A stretch of DNA of 64,000 nucleotides, taken from assembly GCF_004342225.1 (NCBI RefSeq), contig NZ_SMAR01000006.1, positions 101,252 to 165,251 on the forward strand, in the 5' to 3' direction. This DNA comes from Martelella mediterranea (GTDB lineage Bacteria > Pseudomonadota > Alphaproteobacteria > Rhizobiales > Rhizobiaceae). Positions 36,861 through 47,389 of this stretch are shown in pieces (within the stretch, counting starts at the first letter, position 1; every line of letters starts with the position of its first letter). The translations under genes were made by a program, and so were the position numbers. The notes below the pieces were generated by a model. That model saw only the letters and a program-made list of their open reading frames with translations, had not been told where the DNA came from and searched no databases.

Positions 36861-37742
36861 TCACGCCGCACAACGGTAGAAGCCGCGGAAGCCGGCGGTC
36901 AGGCCCGCGTCCAGCTCCAGCGTCAGGTCGGCTTCCTGCATGGTTCCGCCCGCGTTCAGGGCACCGCCACCCGGTGCGCTTACATGCATGGCAAGGCCGT
37001 CGGCGCGCGGCGCGGCGCCGGTCGCGATGTCGCCGTCCGAGGAAACGTCGAGGCGCACCAGATCGCCGCTGAGTTTCACCAGGCCGGCCATCCCGTCGCC
37101 AACCGAACCGATCGCCAGAACCGCGGGACTGTCCGAGGTATAGGCGAAGGTGCAGATGGGGCCATCGGGGAACAGGCGGGCGATGTCCGCTTCCGTCATG
37201 AACCCTGGATCGAGAACCGCGATATTGGCCGTGGAAAGCGCCTGCTCCAGGTTCATCACGTCCCCGGCGGGTGCTTCTTGCGATCCCGACACCACGCCCG
37301 ACGCCTCGATCTCGTCGACGAGATAACGCATCTCGGCGATTTCCTTGTCCTGGGCATAGACGATTTCATCGGCCAGCTTGCGCACGCGGACATCCTCGAT
37401 ATTGGCCCGGCTCGACGTCATGATGGCGATGGAATGATGCGGGATCATCGCGCGCATGAAGCTGGTATCGCCCACCGTCACCTGGCTGCGCACCAGCCAG
37501 AGCGAGGCGGCGAAGGCAAGGACCGCGCCCGCGAAGATCGCGGCATTGATCGCCTTGCTGGAATACATCGACAACATGAATCCGAGCATGATGAAGGCCA
37601 TTGTCGCGCCCATCAGGACCGCCATGTAGGCTCGCGTCTCCGACCAGAAGACATGCGCCCAGAGGTAGGTATTGAGATACATCAGAATGAACATCACGAC
37701 CGTCGAGGTCGCGATCATTGCGGCAAATCTCCAATATGACAT
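36861..37742 (-). CDS. Membrane protein with DUF305 domain
   Basis: A 293-residue protein starting behind AAAGG. Three to four helices (STVVMFILMYLNTYLW, MGATMAFIMLGFMLSMY and AAIFAGAVLAFAASLWLV) are followed by a DUF305 segment with FMRAMIPHHSIAIMTSSRA, where the paired His and Met residues suggest Cu binding. DUF305 proteins are frequent in copper-resistance clusters and are thought to bind Cu(I) in the periplasm. The last 100 residues are a strand-rich extension. It has its own CueR-type promoter at 37772-37802. Confidence 0.78.
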   Translation of the reverse strand: MSYWRFAAMIATSTVVMFILMYLNTYLWAHVFWSETRAYMAVLMGATMAFIMLGFMLSMYSSKAINAAIFAGAVLAFAASLWLVRSQVTVGDTSFMRAMIPHHSIAIMTSSRANIEDVRVRKLADEIVYAQDKEIAEMRYLVDEIEASGVVSGSQEAPAGDVMNLEQALSTANIAVLDPGFMTEADIARLFPDGPICTFAYTSDSPAVLAIGSVGDGMAGLVKLSGDLVRLDVSSDGDIATGAAPRADGLAMHVSAPGGGALNAGGTMQEADLTLELDAGLTAGFRGFYRCAA

Positions 37743-37771
37743 GAGTGACCTTTCAGATTCGCGTTAAAACA

Positions 37772-37802
37772 AGGTAACGACCTTCCAGCGCTGGAGGGTT
37801 CC
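37772..37802 (-). promoter_or_regulatory. CueR-type promoter of the DUF305 gene
   Basis: Minus strand: -35 GGAACC (weak), a 19-bp spacer with the dyad ACCCTCCAGCGCTGGAAGGT, -10 TTACCT. The predicted transcription start is about 25 bases before the ATG at 37742. The dyad is the best palindrome of the set although the -35 is poor. Confidence 0.75.
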
Positions 37803-37835
37803 CAAGCTTTGGAAAGTCCAGATATGCGGCAGGCG

Positions 37836-38252
37836 TCAGGAATGGCGTCTGGTCGTGACCAGAAAGATGGTCGAAGCCGAACAGCTGATCAGCAAGAAAC
37901 CGTTCAGCGCCTCAATCCCCGCCAGAAAGCGCAGATGACCTGTCGGATAGATGTCGCCCAGCCCAAGGGAAGAATAATTCACCACTGAGAAATAGAACAC
38001 ATCCATGAACGAGTTCACGTCAGATTGCGCAAAACCGCCAATGCCCGTCGATTCGCCGATAAAGAAGCCGACCGCGTAGAGCCCTGCCTCGGCAATATGC
38101 GCGGCCGCCAGGACGTAAAGGGCGATCAACAGTGCACCTGTGCCGGTGATGTGCTTCCGGTCGGTAAGGTGCATGGCGAATGCCATCGCACGCGCATGCA
38201 GGCCGCCGCACAATCCGAAAAGAATGATGGCCAGCCCTGCAGCCAGTGTCAT
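37836..38252 (-). CDS. Two-helix potassium-channel-like protein
   Basis: A 138-residue membrane protein of the Ion_trans_2 type. It has three hydrophobic helices and a pore loop SVVNYSSLGLGDIYPTGHLR, in which SLGLGD stands where potassium channels have T-x-G-Y/F-G-D. It lacks any cytoplasmic ligand domain. It lies 15 bases downstream of cueR, so it is probably in the copA-cueR transcript. Similar pore proteins occur near copper genes, but their role is unknown; they may adjust membrane potential or admit cations. Confidence 0.75.
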   Translation of the reverse strand: MTLAAGLAIILFGLCGGLHARAMAFAMHLTDRKHITGTGALLIALYVLAAAHIAEAGLYAVGFFIGESTGIGGFAQSDVNSFMDVFYFSVVNYSSLGLGDIYPTGHLRFLAGIEALNGFLLISCSASTIFLVTTRRHS

Positions 38253-38267
38253 ACGCGACTGTCCCTC

Positions 38268-38687
38268 TTAACCGGCTTCATTCAGCAGAGCGATTTCTTC
38301 CTCTTTCGCTGCAAGATCGGCCAGGATAGGGCAGTCGGGCCGGTGGTCTCCGGCGCAGGCATCGACGAGATGCGCAAGCGTCGCGCGCATCTCCGTCAAC
38401 TCCGCGATCTTCCGGTCAATCCGATCAAGCTGCACTTCGGCGATCTGTTTGACCTCGGAGCTGGTGCGGTCGTCGTCCTCGTAGAGCTTCAGGAGATTGC
38501 GGCAATCCTCGATGCTGAAGCCGAGCGCGCGGGCGCGCCCGAGGAATGCCAGCTTGTGCACGTCGCGGTCGCGAAAGCTGCGATAGCCGTTGGCGCTGCG
38601 CAGCGGCTTGACCAGCCCGATATCCTCGTAATAGCGGATTGTCTTGGCCGGCAGGCCGGAGCGTTCCGCGACATCTCCGATGTTCAT
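38268..38687 (-). CDS. cueR: CueR-type copper-responsive MerR regulator
   Basis: A 139-residue activator. The start at 38687 follows AAGGAGG-like bases 13 nt after the copA stop. The helix-turn-helix is MNIGDVAERSGLPAKTIRYY, and the Cu(I)-binding loop has C111 and C119 (DACAGDHRPDCPIL), spaced exactly as in CueR (C112/C120). Residue S79 (TSSEVK) is the position where divalent sensors carry Cys, supporting monovalent-metal selectivity. It lies directly downstream of copA and is the probable master regulator of the seven matching promoters between 37.7 and 62.8 kb. Confidence 0.92.
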   Translation of the reverse strand: MNIGDVAERSGLPAKTIRYYEDIGLVKPLRSANGYRSFRDRDVHKLAFLGRARALGFSIEDCRNLLKLYEDDDRTSSEVKQIAEVQLDRIDRKIAELTEMRATLAHLVDACAGDHRPDCPILADLAAKEEEIALLNEAG

Positions 38688-38700
38688 CTCAAAATCCTCC

Positions 38701-41208
<2,508 letters not shown>

Positions 41209-41235
41209 GGCGGACTCCTGTCTGGATTTGTCCGA

Positions 41236-41266
41236 AAGATAGGGGTTCCACCTAATGGAAGGTCAA
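41236..41266 (-). promoter_or_regulatory. CueR-type promoter of copA
   Basis: Minus strand: -35 TTGACC, a 19-bp spacer beginning TTCCATTAGGTGGAA, -10 TATCTT. The predicted transcription start is about 20 bases upstream of the copA ATG. It is back to back with the copZ promoter. Confidence 0.87.
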
Positions 41267-41294
41267 TAGGGTTCAAAAATATTCCATTCCGTCC

Positions 41295-41325
41295 TTGACC
41301 TTCCTGCGGTGGAAGACCTCACCTG
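41295..41325 (+). promoter_or_regulatory. CueR-type promoter of copZ
   Basis: Plus strand: -35 TTGACC, spacer beginning TTCCTGCGGTGGAAG (19 bp), poor -10 (CACCTG). It is 25 bases upstream of the copZ start. The weak -10 implies strict dependence on an activator. Confidence 0.8.
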
Positions 41326-41349
41326 AACTGGAATTCGAAGGAGATAGGC

Positions 41350-41556
41350 ATGACCAGATTGAGCGTACCGGACATGAGCTGCGGGCACTGCACCGCTGCA
41401 ATCGAGAAGGCGATCAAGGCAATTGATCCAACCGCCAGGGTTTCCTGTGACCTTGGGGCGCATATTGTCGAGGTGGAGAGCTTTCTAAGCGAGCGGGCCG
41501 TGTCCGAAGCAATTCGCGATGCCGGCTATGATGCAAAAACACCGGCAGCGACCTGA
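41350..41556 (+). CDS. copZ: CopZ-type cytoplasmic copper chaperone
   Basis: A 68-residue heavy-metal-associated domain with the Cu(I) motif MSCGHCTAAI (Cys13 and Cys16 region) and a typical beta-alpha-beta layout. It follows GAAGGAGATAGGC. It carries Cu(I) to CopA and probably to CueR. It is transcribed divergently from copA and followed by a strong terminator. Confidence 0.92.
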   Translation: MTRLSVPDMSCGHCTAAIEKAIKAIDPTARVSCDLGAHIVEVESFLSERAVSEAIRDAGYDAKTPAAT

Positions 41557-41579
41557 TACGAAAGCGACCTGATACGAAA

Positions 41580-41606
41580 AATGGCGCCGGCGGGTCCGGC
41601 GCCATT
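41580..41606. terminator. Bidirectional terminator between copZ and dsbA
   Basis: A perfect 11-bp stem, AATGGCGCCGG / CCGGCGCCATT, with loop CGGGT, preceded by an A-run (ACGAAAA) that becomes a T-run for the minus-strand operon. It lies where the convergent transcripts of copZ and the long oxidase operon meet. Confidence 0.85.
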
Positions 41607-41631
41607 CCAACATCTGATCTGGCGAGCGAGA

Positions 41632-42360
41632 TCAGTCGCTTTCCCGTGTCTTGTCGACCAGAGCCTCCAGTTGATCCTGTTCGACAAAGCCGGGCACGAG
41701 GTCGTCTCCGATCACGAAAGACGGTGTTCCGTTAAAGCCGAGCGCCTGGGACAGGCGCATCGACTCGTCGATATGCTCCTGCACTTCGGGTTCGTCCATA
41801 TCGGTACGAAGTCGTTTGACGTCGAGCCCGATCTCCTCGGCCAGGCGCATGACCGATGCTTCCTCGGCACGTTCTTCCATACCCATCAGCGCCCAGTGAA
41901 ACTCCTCGTATTTGTCCTGTTCCCTCGCGGCCAGGGCGGCTTTGGCCGCGAAGACAGACCCTTCGCTGAGAATGGGCCATTCGCGATAGACGAGCCGGAC
42001 ATCCTGGTCGGCATCGAGCAGCCCCTGAACCTCGGACATGGCCCGTCTGCAGTAGGGACAGTTGTAGTCGAAGAATTCCACGACCGTGACATCGCCGTCG
42101 GGATTTCCGAGGACCGGCGCGTTCGGATCATGTTCGAGCGACTGGCGCTGGTTCTTCAGAACGTCGGCAGCTGCGTCTGCCTGCGTAGCCGCCTGCTGCT
42201 GTTCGAGCAACTGCACGGCTTCCATGATGATCTGCGGGTTTTCCCGGATCGCTTCCAGCGCCAGTTCCTTGATCCGAGCATCGCTCAGATCTTGCGCGAA
42301 GCCGGCAATCGGCGCGATAGCCAGACCAAGCGCCAGGGCTGTGGTTTTCATCGGGTGCAT
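41632..42360 (-). CDS. DsbA/DsbG-like periplasmic thiol oxidoreductase
   Basis: A 242-residue protein; the start at 42360 lies 2 bases after the previous stop. The signal peptide ends IAGFA-QDL. The active site is CPYC (FFDYNCPYCRRAM, about residue 100) and the cis-Pro loop is NGTPSFVIG. An N-terminal helix (LEAIRENPQIIMEAVQLLEQ) is typical of the ScsC/BcfH-type proteins found in copper-tolerance loci. It is the last gene of the eight-gene CueR-controlled operon. Confidence 0.88.
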   Translation of the reverse strand: MHPMKTTALALGLAIAPIAGFAQDLSDARIKELALEAIRENPQIIMEAVQLLEQQQAATQADAAADVLKNQRQSLEHDPNAPVLGNPDGDVTVVEFFDYNCPYCRRAMSEVQGLLDADQDVRLVYREWPILSEGSVFAAKAALAAREQDKYEEFHWALMGMEERAEEASVMRLAEEIGLDVKRLRTDMDEPEVQEHIDESMRLSQALGFNGTPSFVIGDDLVPGFVEQDQLEALVDKTRESD

Positions 42361-42362
42361 TG

Positions 42363-42842
42363 TCAATTTCCTTCTCTCTGGGCTTCGGCGGCGCTGCGTT
42401 CGGCCTGAATCTGCCGTTGCCGATCCGGCCATGTGGATTTGATATAGGCGAGGATATTCCAGATCTGATCGTCGGTCAGTTGGTCGCCGAAACCGGGCAT
42501 GCCGCTTTCAAAATCGACGCCCTGTGCGGCGAGGGCCGCCTTGCCGCCGAGCTTGGTGTAGTCGAAGAGCACGCTGTCAGAATGGTGCCATGTATGACCC
42601 GTTTCGTCATGCGGTGGGGCGGGCAACACGCCAGCCGGGCCCGGTGAATGCCAGTCGGGCTGACCCTCGAGATTCGCGCCGTGGCAGGAGGCGCAGTAGC
42701 CCTGGTAGAGGTCCTCGCCCTGCGCCAGATCGAAGTCTTCCGGAGCAGCACTGGTTTGGGTGCCGGCCTGCGTCATGAGCCAGGCACCTGCTGCCGCACC
42801 GGACACCAGAATGACGGTCAGGATCAGGTATTTCCGCATCAT
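42363..42842 (-). CDS. Membrane-anchored monohaem cytochrome c
   Basis: A 159-residue protein. The ATG at 42842 overlaps the oxidase stop. The N-terminal anchor is YLILTVILVSGAAAGAWLM. The haem site is CASCH (GYCASCHGANLEG), and the distal Met is in ESGMPGFGDQLTD. The C-terminus is a charged helix. It probably passes electrons from or to the multicopper oxidase or other operon redox proteins. Confidence 0.85.
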   Translation of the reverse strand: MMRKYLILTVILVSGAAAGAWLMTQAGTQTSAAPEDFDLAQGEDLYQGYCASCHGANLEGQPDWHSPGPAGVLPAPPHDETGHTWHHSDSVLFDYTKLGGKAALAAQGVDFESGMPGFGDQLTDDQIWNILAYIKSTWPDRQRQIQAERSAAEAQREGN

Positions 42843-44230
42843 GTCACCTCGAGCCACGTCATCATGCCCGAAGCCGCATGGCTCAGCATATGACAGTGAA
42901 ACAGCCATTTTCCCGGGTTGTCGGCGACAAAGGCAATGGTCCGGGTCTCGCCGCCGAACATCAGCAGCGTATCGCGGAAGGGACCAAGGGCCGCGTCCTT
43001 GGTCACCTCGCGGAAATGCATCCCGTGCAGGTGCATTGCATGGGGGAAGGACGTGTCGTTGTAGATTTCCAGCTTGATCGTCTCACCCACGGGCACGCTC
43101 ACGAGCGGGGTGTCGGTCATCCCGATCGTCCCGTTGAAGGACCAGAACTGGTTTGCCTCGACCAACTGGCGAAAGCTCTTGCGTTCGCCGTCGAGGGTGG
43201 CGGCATCGAGTGTGCCCATTGCCCCGCCCTGCATATTGAGCCGCGCCGTTACCGCTTTTTCCATGCCGGATATGTCCATGCGTGGGTTCGGGGGCAGGGG
43301 ATGTGGCGACCCGCGCCGCGCCGCCGCCGCGCGGCCCGATACCGGAAACGCCACCTGTGAGACGCCCTCCTGATCCTCGACGCGCACAAGATGCGCTGTC
43401 TCGCCCGACGCCGCTGTGACGTCCACGATCAGATCGGCGCGCTGGCCCGGCCCAATGATCAGCACCTCACTTACTGGCTTGGGCTCGGACAGCGGCATGC
43501 CATCAAGGGCCACGGTCCAGCCTTCCATCCCGAAAATCGAAAGAACGAATATCCGGGCGTTGGCGGCATTGATCAGCCGCAGCCGCAGGCGTTCGTTCTG
43601 CTTCACGTCCAGCGACAGATCAAAGCGCCCGTTGGTGGCGATGAAGTTGCCGCGCCGCCCGGCATGGCTGCGATCATGGCGTGACGTGAAGTCGGGGTCG
43701 ATCTGTGCCGTTTCGGGATCGAGAAGCCAGTCGTCGAGGATCAATACCTCCTCGCGGTCGATATCCGGCGCCTCGGGCTCTTCCACGATCAGCGCACCAT
43801 AGAGTCCGCGCGCGACCTGCTCGGTTGACCGGTTGTGCGCGTGATACCAGTAGGTGCCGGCGTCCGGCACCACGAAATCATAGTCGAAACCCTGTCCCGG
43901 TTCGACAGCTGGCTGCGTCAGCCCGGGAACCCCGTCCATCGCGTTGTCGATGCGGATCCCGTGCCAATGAACCGAACTTGCCTGCGGCAGTTCGTTCAGG
44001 AACGATCTCTGGATGCGGGCGCCTTGAGCCATCCGCAACTCGGGTCCCGGCATCGCGCCGTCATAGCCCCAGATTTCAGTCTTGGGATAGGTTGGGGGTG
44101 CAAGTTGGACGCGCGCGGGCCGGGCCTTGAGTTCGGCAAAGCGTGGCGTTGCAGCACGCGCCAGGGCCGGAACGGCCAGAGCCGCAATCGTCGCCGCGCC
44201 CTGCTCAAGAAATTCTCGCCGTGTCGTCAT
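42839..44230 (-). CDS. Multicopper oxidase (CopA/CueO-like cuprous oxidase)
   Basis: A 463-residue exported oxidase; I start it at MTTRREFLEQ (44230), which has a twin-arginine signal. The four copper motifs are all present: SSVHWHGIR, GTYWYHAHNRS, HAMHLHGMHF and HCHMLSHAASGMM. It should oxidise Cu(I) to the less toxic Cu(II) in the periplasm using oxygen. It lies in the operon with several cytochromes c. Confidence 0.92.
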   Translation of the reverse strand: MTTRREFLEQGAATIAALAVPALARAATPRFAELKARPARVQLAPPTYPKTEIWGYDGAMPGPELRMAQGARIQRSFLNELPQASSVHWHGIRIDNAMDGVPGLTQPAVEPGQGFDYDFVVPDAGTYWYHAHNRSTEQVARGLYGALIVEEPEAPDIDREEVLILDDWLLDPETAQIDPDFTSRHDRSHAGRRGNFIATNGRFDLSLDVKQNERLRLRLINAANARIFVLSIFGMEGWTVALDGMPLSEPKPVSEVLIIGPGQRADLIVDVTAASGETAHLVRVEDQEGVSQVAFPVSGRAAAARRGSPHPLPPNPRMDISGMEKAVTARLNMQGGAMGTLDAATLDGERKSFRQLVEANQFWSFNGTIGMTDTPLVSVPVGETIKLEIYNDTSFPHAMHLHGMHFREVTKDAALGPFRDTLLMFGGETRTIAFVADNPGKWLFHCHMLSHAASGMMTWLEVT

Positions 44231-44279
44231 CTTTTCCGTGTCCTTGAAATGTGCGGGGCGATACGCCGCCCCGCCCGTG

Positions 44280-45221
44280 TCAATCGATGGTTTTGCCGAT
44301 ACTCGGCGTCCCCGCCAAAGCCCTGCCTTCCGGTACATCGCTGTCGAGAAGATAGATCGCCATCGCTTTCAAATCGGACTTTGAGAGGAACCGCGTTCCG
44401 TTCTGGACAACCTCACCCATGCTGCCGCCGAACACGTCTCCTGACGGGGTAACACCACTTTGCAGAGCATATGACAGATTGGCGACGGTCCATCCGCGAT
44501 CTGCCAGATCGTCGGACAGGATTGATGGTGCCTTGTTTCCACCGGGCAGGTCGTCGTTGCCGGCAAAAACGGCATCTGGCATCCGGCCGCCCGCGAGGTT
44601 CCGACCGGTGTGACAGGCCCCGCAATGGGCGGCGCCGCGCACGAGTTGCCGGCCGCGGTTCCAGTCGACGCTCTTTCCTTCCACCGGTTCGGTCTGCGGA
44701 TCATGCATGAAAAGCGCACGCCATAGTTTCAGGCCCCAGCGTTGGTTGAACGGGAAACCGACATCGTGCGGTGGTGCGGGGTTGGTTACCGGTGCGACGG
44801 TCTGGAATGCTGCCCACATATCGGCGACGTCCTGATCGGAAAAATCCGCATAGAACGGATAGGTGAATGCCGGAAACAAGGGCTCGCCATCGGGCGAAAC
44901 GCCCTGCCTGACAGTCATCGCGAAGTCAGACAGGCTCCAGTCTCCGATGCCGTGCTCGGGATCGGTGGTTATGTTCGGCGGGTAGAAGACGCCAAACGGG
45001 GTTTCGAGCGGGGCACCGCCCGCCAGCGGAGCGCCGCCATCCTCGAAATTCGTGTGACAGGCGATGCAACCGCTCGCGCGCGCCAGATAGGCACCGCGCT
45101 GGACATCGCCGGTCAACTCGATCTCGGCGGGCGGTCGGCCAATCGGCCAAACCACCAACGCCGCGATTGCCGCCGTGCCGGAAAGGGCAAGGACGGCAAC
45201 ACCTGCAAGAACCCGCCTCAT
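44280..45221 (-). CDS. Dihaem cytochrome c, membrane-anchored
   Basis: A 313-residue protein with an N-terminal anchor (VAVLALSGTAAIAALVVWPI). It has two haem sites, CIACH (GCIACHTNFEDGG) and CGACH (HCGACHTGRNLAG). The layout resembles the dihaem cytochrome subunits of membrane dehydrogenases, which deliver electrons to the respiratory chain. It is intact, in the same operon as the oxidase. Confidence 0.87.
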   Translation of the reverse strand: MRRVLAGVAVLALSGTAAIAALVVWPIGRPPAEIELTGDVQRGAYLARASGCIACHTNFEDGGAPLAGGAPLETPFGVFYPPNITTDPEHGIGDWSLSDFAMTVRQGVSPDGEPLFPAFTYPFYADFSDQDVADMWAAFQTVAPVTNPAPPHDVGFPFNQRWGLKLWRALFMHDPQTEPVEGKSVDWNRGRQLVRGAAHCGACHTGRNLAGGRMPDAVFAGNDDLPGGNKAPSILSDDLADRGWTVANLSYALQSGVTPSGDVFGGSMGEVVQNGTRFLSKSDLKAMAIYLLDSDVPEGRALAGTPSIGKTID

Positions 45222-45222
45222 G

Positions 45223-45808
45223 TCATTTCACCTTCGCGCGGAAGCGGGTGTGACAGGACGAACAGGTGTCGCTGACCTTCGCGAAAACCGCGTTGGCGGG
45301 CATCTCGGCCAGTTCTTCGCGCCCCATCGTGTCATCGGCCATCATGTCACCACTGCCCATCATCGAGTTGGCTCCCATCATGTCGGAGCCGCCCATCATG
45401 GCGCTTGTATTCGACTTGGTGTCCGACTGACTTGCGGGTGCGTTGTCAGCGGCAAGAGCCAGGCCTTCGGCGTATCTGTGCAACTCCTCGGCCAGGCCTG
45501 CAAAGCTCTCCCAATCGTTCCATATGGCGTCTTTCGCGACCGATGGCATGCCTGCGCTGCCGTCCGGGAACAGACGGGTCATGGCATCGCCAGCGTGCAT
45601 GCCGATGGTTTCCGCAGCGTGCCGCACGGTATCAGCATCATACCCCGTCTCGCCGCTCATCATCGGGGCGACCGTGTTTCACGGCCTTGCCCATTGCCGA
45701 CATCGCGTCCATGCGCTCCTTCACGATACCGGTCGCGCCGCTATGGGCGAGCGCCGCCGATGCCACGCCGACAAGCACGGCGGAAGTGATAATCCCTGTA
45801 GGTTTCAT
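45223..45808 (-). pseudogene. Cytochrome c'-type protein with single-base frameshift
   Basis: The N-terminal piece from the ATG at 45808 (behind GAAGGACAATGAC) has a signal peptide (ALAHS) and the helix IVKERMDAMSAMGKAVK. A frame change at about 45675-45682 follows, and the other frame continues with APMMSGETGYDADTVRHAA to the C-terminal haem motif CSSCH (TCSSCHTRFRAK), as in cytochrome c'. Removing one C restores continuity. Between lies a Met-rich insert (SAMMGGSDMMGANSMMGSGD) absent from ordinary cytochromes c', a plausible copper-binding loop. Confidence 0.8.
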
Positions 45809-45809
45809 G

Positions 45810-46148
45810 TCATTGTCCTTCAAATCCTGATTTCGAGACGGGTCCGATCACGTGAGGAGGCCGGACCTTCGTGGTCGCGGCACGCCTGACGGGGTGTGCG
45901 CGCTCTGAATCCACCGTGATCGCCGCAAGTGCGCAGTCAATTCCCGGATGGCAATGTCCGAATGCCTCCTGGATGACAGTATGATCTTCGCCATGATCAT
46001 CGTCGACCACGGCGTGCGTTGAGCTTGTCGCGGCGGGAGCAGAAGAATGGGCTTCAGCGCCCTGAGGGGTCAAGCCGAATGCGAAAAGCGCGCAGAGAAT
46101 CATCGCGCGTAGCAAGCCGACAGGTTCGATTTTGCGTCTTTCGTTCAA
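45810..46148 (-). CDS. Small secreted His-containing protein
   Basis: A 112-residue protein coupled to the upstream cytochrome by a 4-base overlap. The signal peptide ends GAEAH-SSAP. The mature protein has DDDHGEDHTVIQEAFGHCHPGIDC, a His/Cys cluster suited to metal binding, and a basic C-terminus. No family is recognised; its place in the copper operon suggests a metal-binding role. Confidence 0.55.
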   Translation of the reverse strand: MNERRKIEPVGLLRAMILCALFAFGLTPQGAEAHSSAPAATSSTHAVVDDDHGEDHTVIQEAFGHCHPGIDCALAAITVDSERAHPVRRAATTKVRPPHVIGPVSKSGFEGQ

Positions 46149-46603
46149 AAGATGCCGTTTTCCTTCTGAAGCTCACGAATGTAACGCGTGATCATTTTCA
46201 CGTCGCCATCGGTCACACCCTCCACCGCCGGCATGTTGCCGAAGTTCCAGTGATGCGCACGGACGCCGTTTTTTGCCGCGAGGACGAATGCCATGTCGGA
46301 GTGATGGTTTGGCTCATAGGTCTTGTGTACAAGCGGTGGGGCGACGCCGTTCTGGCCCGCCGCATTCGCACCATGACACTCGGCGCATTTGGCGTCGAAC
46401 GCCCGCTTTCCGATCTGCGCGTCCGCCGACAGTTCGGCGGGAAGCGCCACCTCGACGATCGGTGCGCCCTCGGCCAGGGTGCTGGTATCGGGCGGAATCA
46501 TCGAATGGCCCGTGCCTTGCGTCGCCCGTTGCGTCGCATTCCAGTAGACCGCAAACCCCCCGACGAGAAAGAAGGCGACGATCGCCAGCAATGTCTTGTT
46601 CAT
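46145..46603 (-). CDS. Monohaem cytochrome c
   Basis: A 152-residue protein with an N-terminal anchor (LLAIVAFFLVGGFAVYW). The haem motif is CAECH (DAKCAECHGANAAG), the axial Met is in FGNMPAVEGVTD, and extra His residues (HHSDMAF; RAHHWNFGN) are present. It is typical of class I cytochromes c in copper operons. Intact. Confidence 0.87.
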   Translation of the reverse strand: MNKTLLAIVAFFLVGGFAVYWNATQRATQGTGHSMIPPDTSTLAEGAPIVEVALPAELSADAQIGKRAFDAKCAECHGANAAGQNGVAPPLVHKTYEPNHHSDMAFVLAAKNGVRAHHWNFGNMPAVEGVTDGDVKMITRYIRELQKENGIF

Positions 46604-46636
46604 ACTTTTCTTGCCCCTCGCAACCGAATGCTTCGG

Positions 46637-47212
46637 TCAAATAAGTTTGACCTGTGTACCAACCGGCGATCTGTCGAAAACCCCGACAATTTGTTCGTTA
46701 TAAAGGCCGATACAGCCATTCGACGATTTGCGACCGATCTTGCGCGTGTCGTTGGTGCCGTGAATGCGATAGTACTGCCAACTCAGGTGCATGGCACGAA
46801 TACCCAGCGGATTGTCCGGCCCGGGCGCCACATAGCGCGGCAGCGTCGGATCGCGCTCGATCATCGAGGGTGTCGGCGCCCAATCGGGGGCCTCATCCTT
46901 GAAGACCACTTCGGTATAACCGCGGCGCGTCAGCTCGTCGGACAACGGCACCGAGGTGGGATAGATACGCATCTCCCCATCGGCAGTCCAATGCTGGAGC
47001 ACCCTGGTGTTCGTGTCCGAGAGCAGGATGCCTTTGCCAAGGCTGTCGAAGTGATCCTGCCAAGCGTGTAGCCGGAAGGAAGACATGTTGCGCCTCACCA
47101 CGGACGCTTCCTCCGCCCGAAGGAGTGTTGGGGTCGCCAGCGCGATAACACCGCTGGCACCCGCCGCCAGAAATCCGCGCCGGTTGAGGGGCTTTTCGCC
47201 ATTTTTTATCAT
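46637..47212 (-). CDS. L,D-transpeptidase (YkuD family), Tat-exported
   Basis: A 191-residue enzyme. The signal NRRGFLAAGASGV is a twin-arginine type. The catalytic core is HGTND, then SNGCIGLYN with the nucleophile Cys. L,D-transpeptidases cross-link peptidoglycan or attach lipoproteins, and unlike penicillin-binding proteins are inhibited by copper. Leading the copper operon directly under a CueR promoter, it may reinforce the wall under copper stress (inference). Confidence 0.88.
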   Translation of the reverse strand: MIKNGEKPLNRRGFLAAGASGVIALATPTLLRAEEASVVRRNMSSFRLHAWQDHFDSLGKGILLSDTNTRVLQHWTADGEMRIYPTSVPLSDELTRRGYTEVVFKDEAPDWAPTPSMIERDPTLPRYVAPGPDNPLGIRAMHLSWQYYRIHGTNDTRKIGRKSSNGCIGLYNEQIVGVFDRSPVGTQVKLI

Positions 47213-47250
47213 AACCTGCTCTCACATCTATTTCTTGCCTGTTTTAGCGG

Positions 47251-47281
47251 GATAAACCACCTTCCAGCACCGGAAGGTCAA
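47251..47281 (-). promoter_or_regulatory. CueR-type promoter of the eight-gene oxidase/cytochrome operon
   Basis: Minus strand: -35 TTGACC, spacer TTCCGGTGCTGGAAGGTGG (19 bp), -10 TTTATC. The predicted transcription start is about 30 bases upstream of the L,D-transpeptidase ATG. It is one of the best matches to the CueR consensus. Confidence 0.88.
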
Positions 47282-47328
47282 GCAGATGCCCCCTGACAAG
47301 ACCGTGATTTTTGTATCGGTTTGTATCG

Positions 47329-47359
47329 TTGACCTTCCGGCGCAGGAAGGCTTTAGCCC
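47329..47359 (+). promoter_or_regulatory. CueR-type promoter of the scsB/CDF operon
   Basis: Plus strand: -35 TTGACC, spacer TTCCGGCGCAGGAAGGCTT (19 bp), poor -10 (TAGCCC). It is about 30 bases upstream of the start at 47390. It is divergent from the promoter at 47251. Confidence 0.82.
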
Positions 47360-47389
47360 ATCTCCTGTATGCTTGGAGATGCAACGAAA

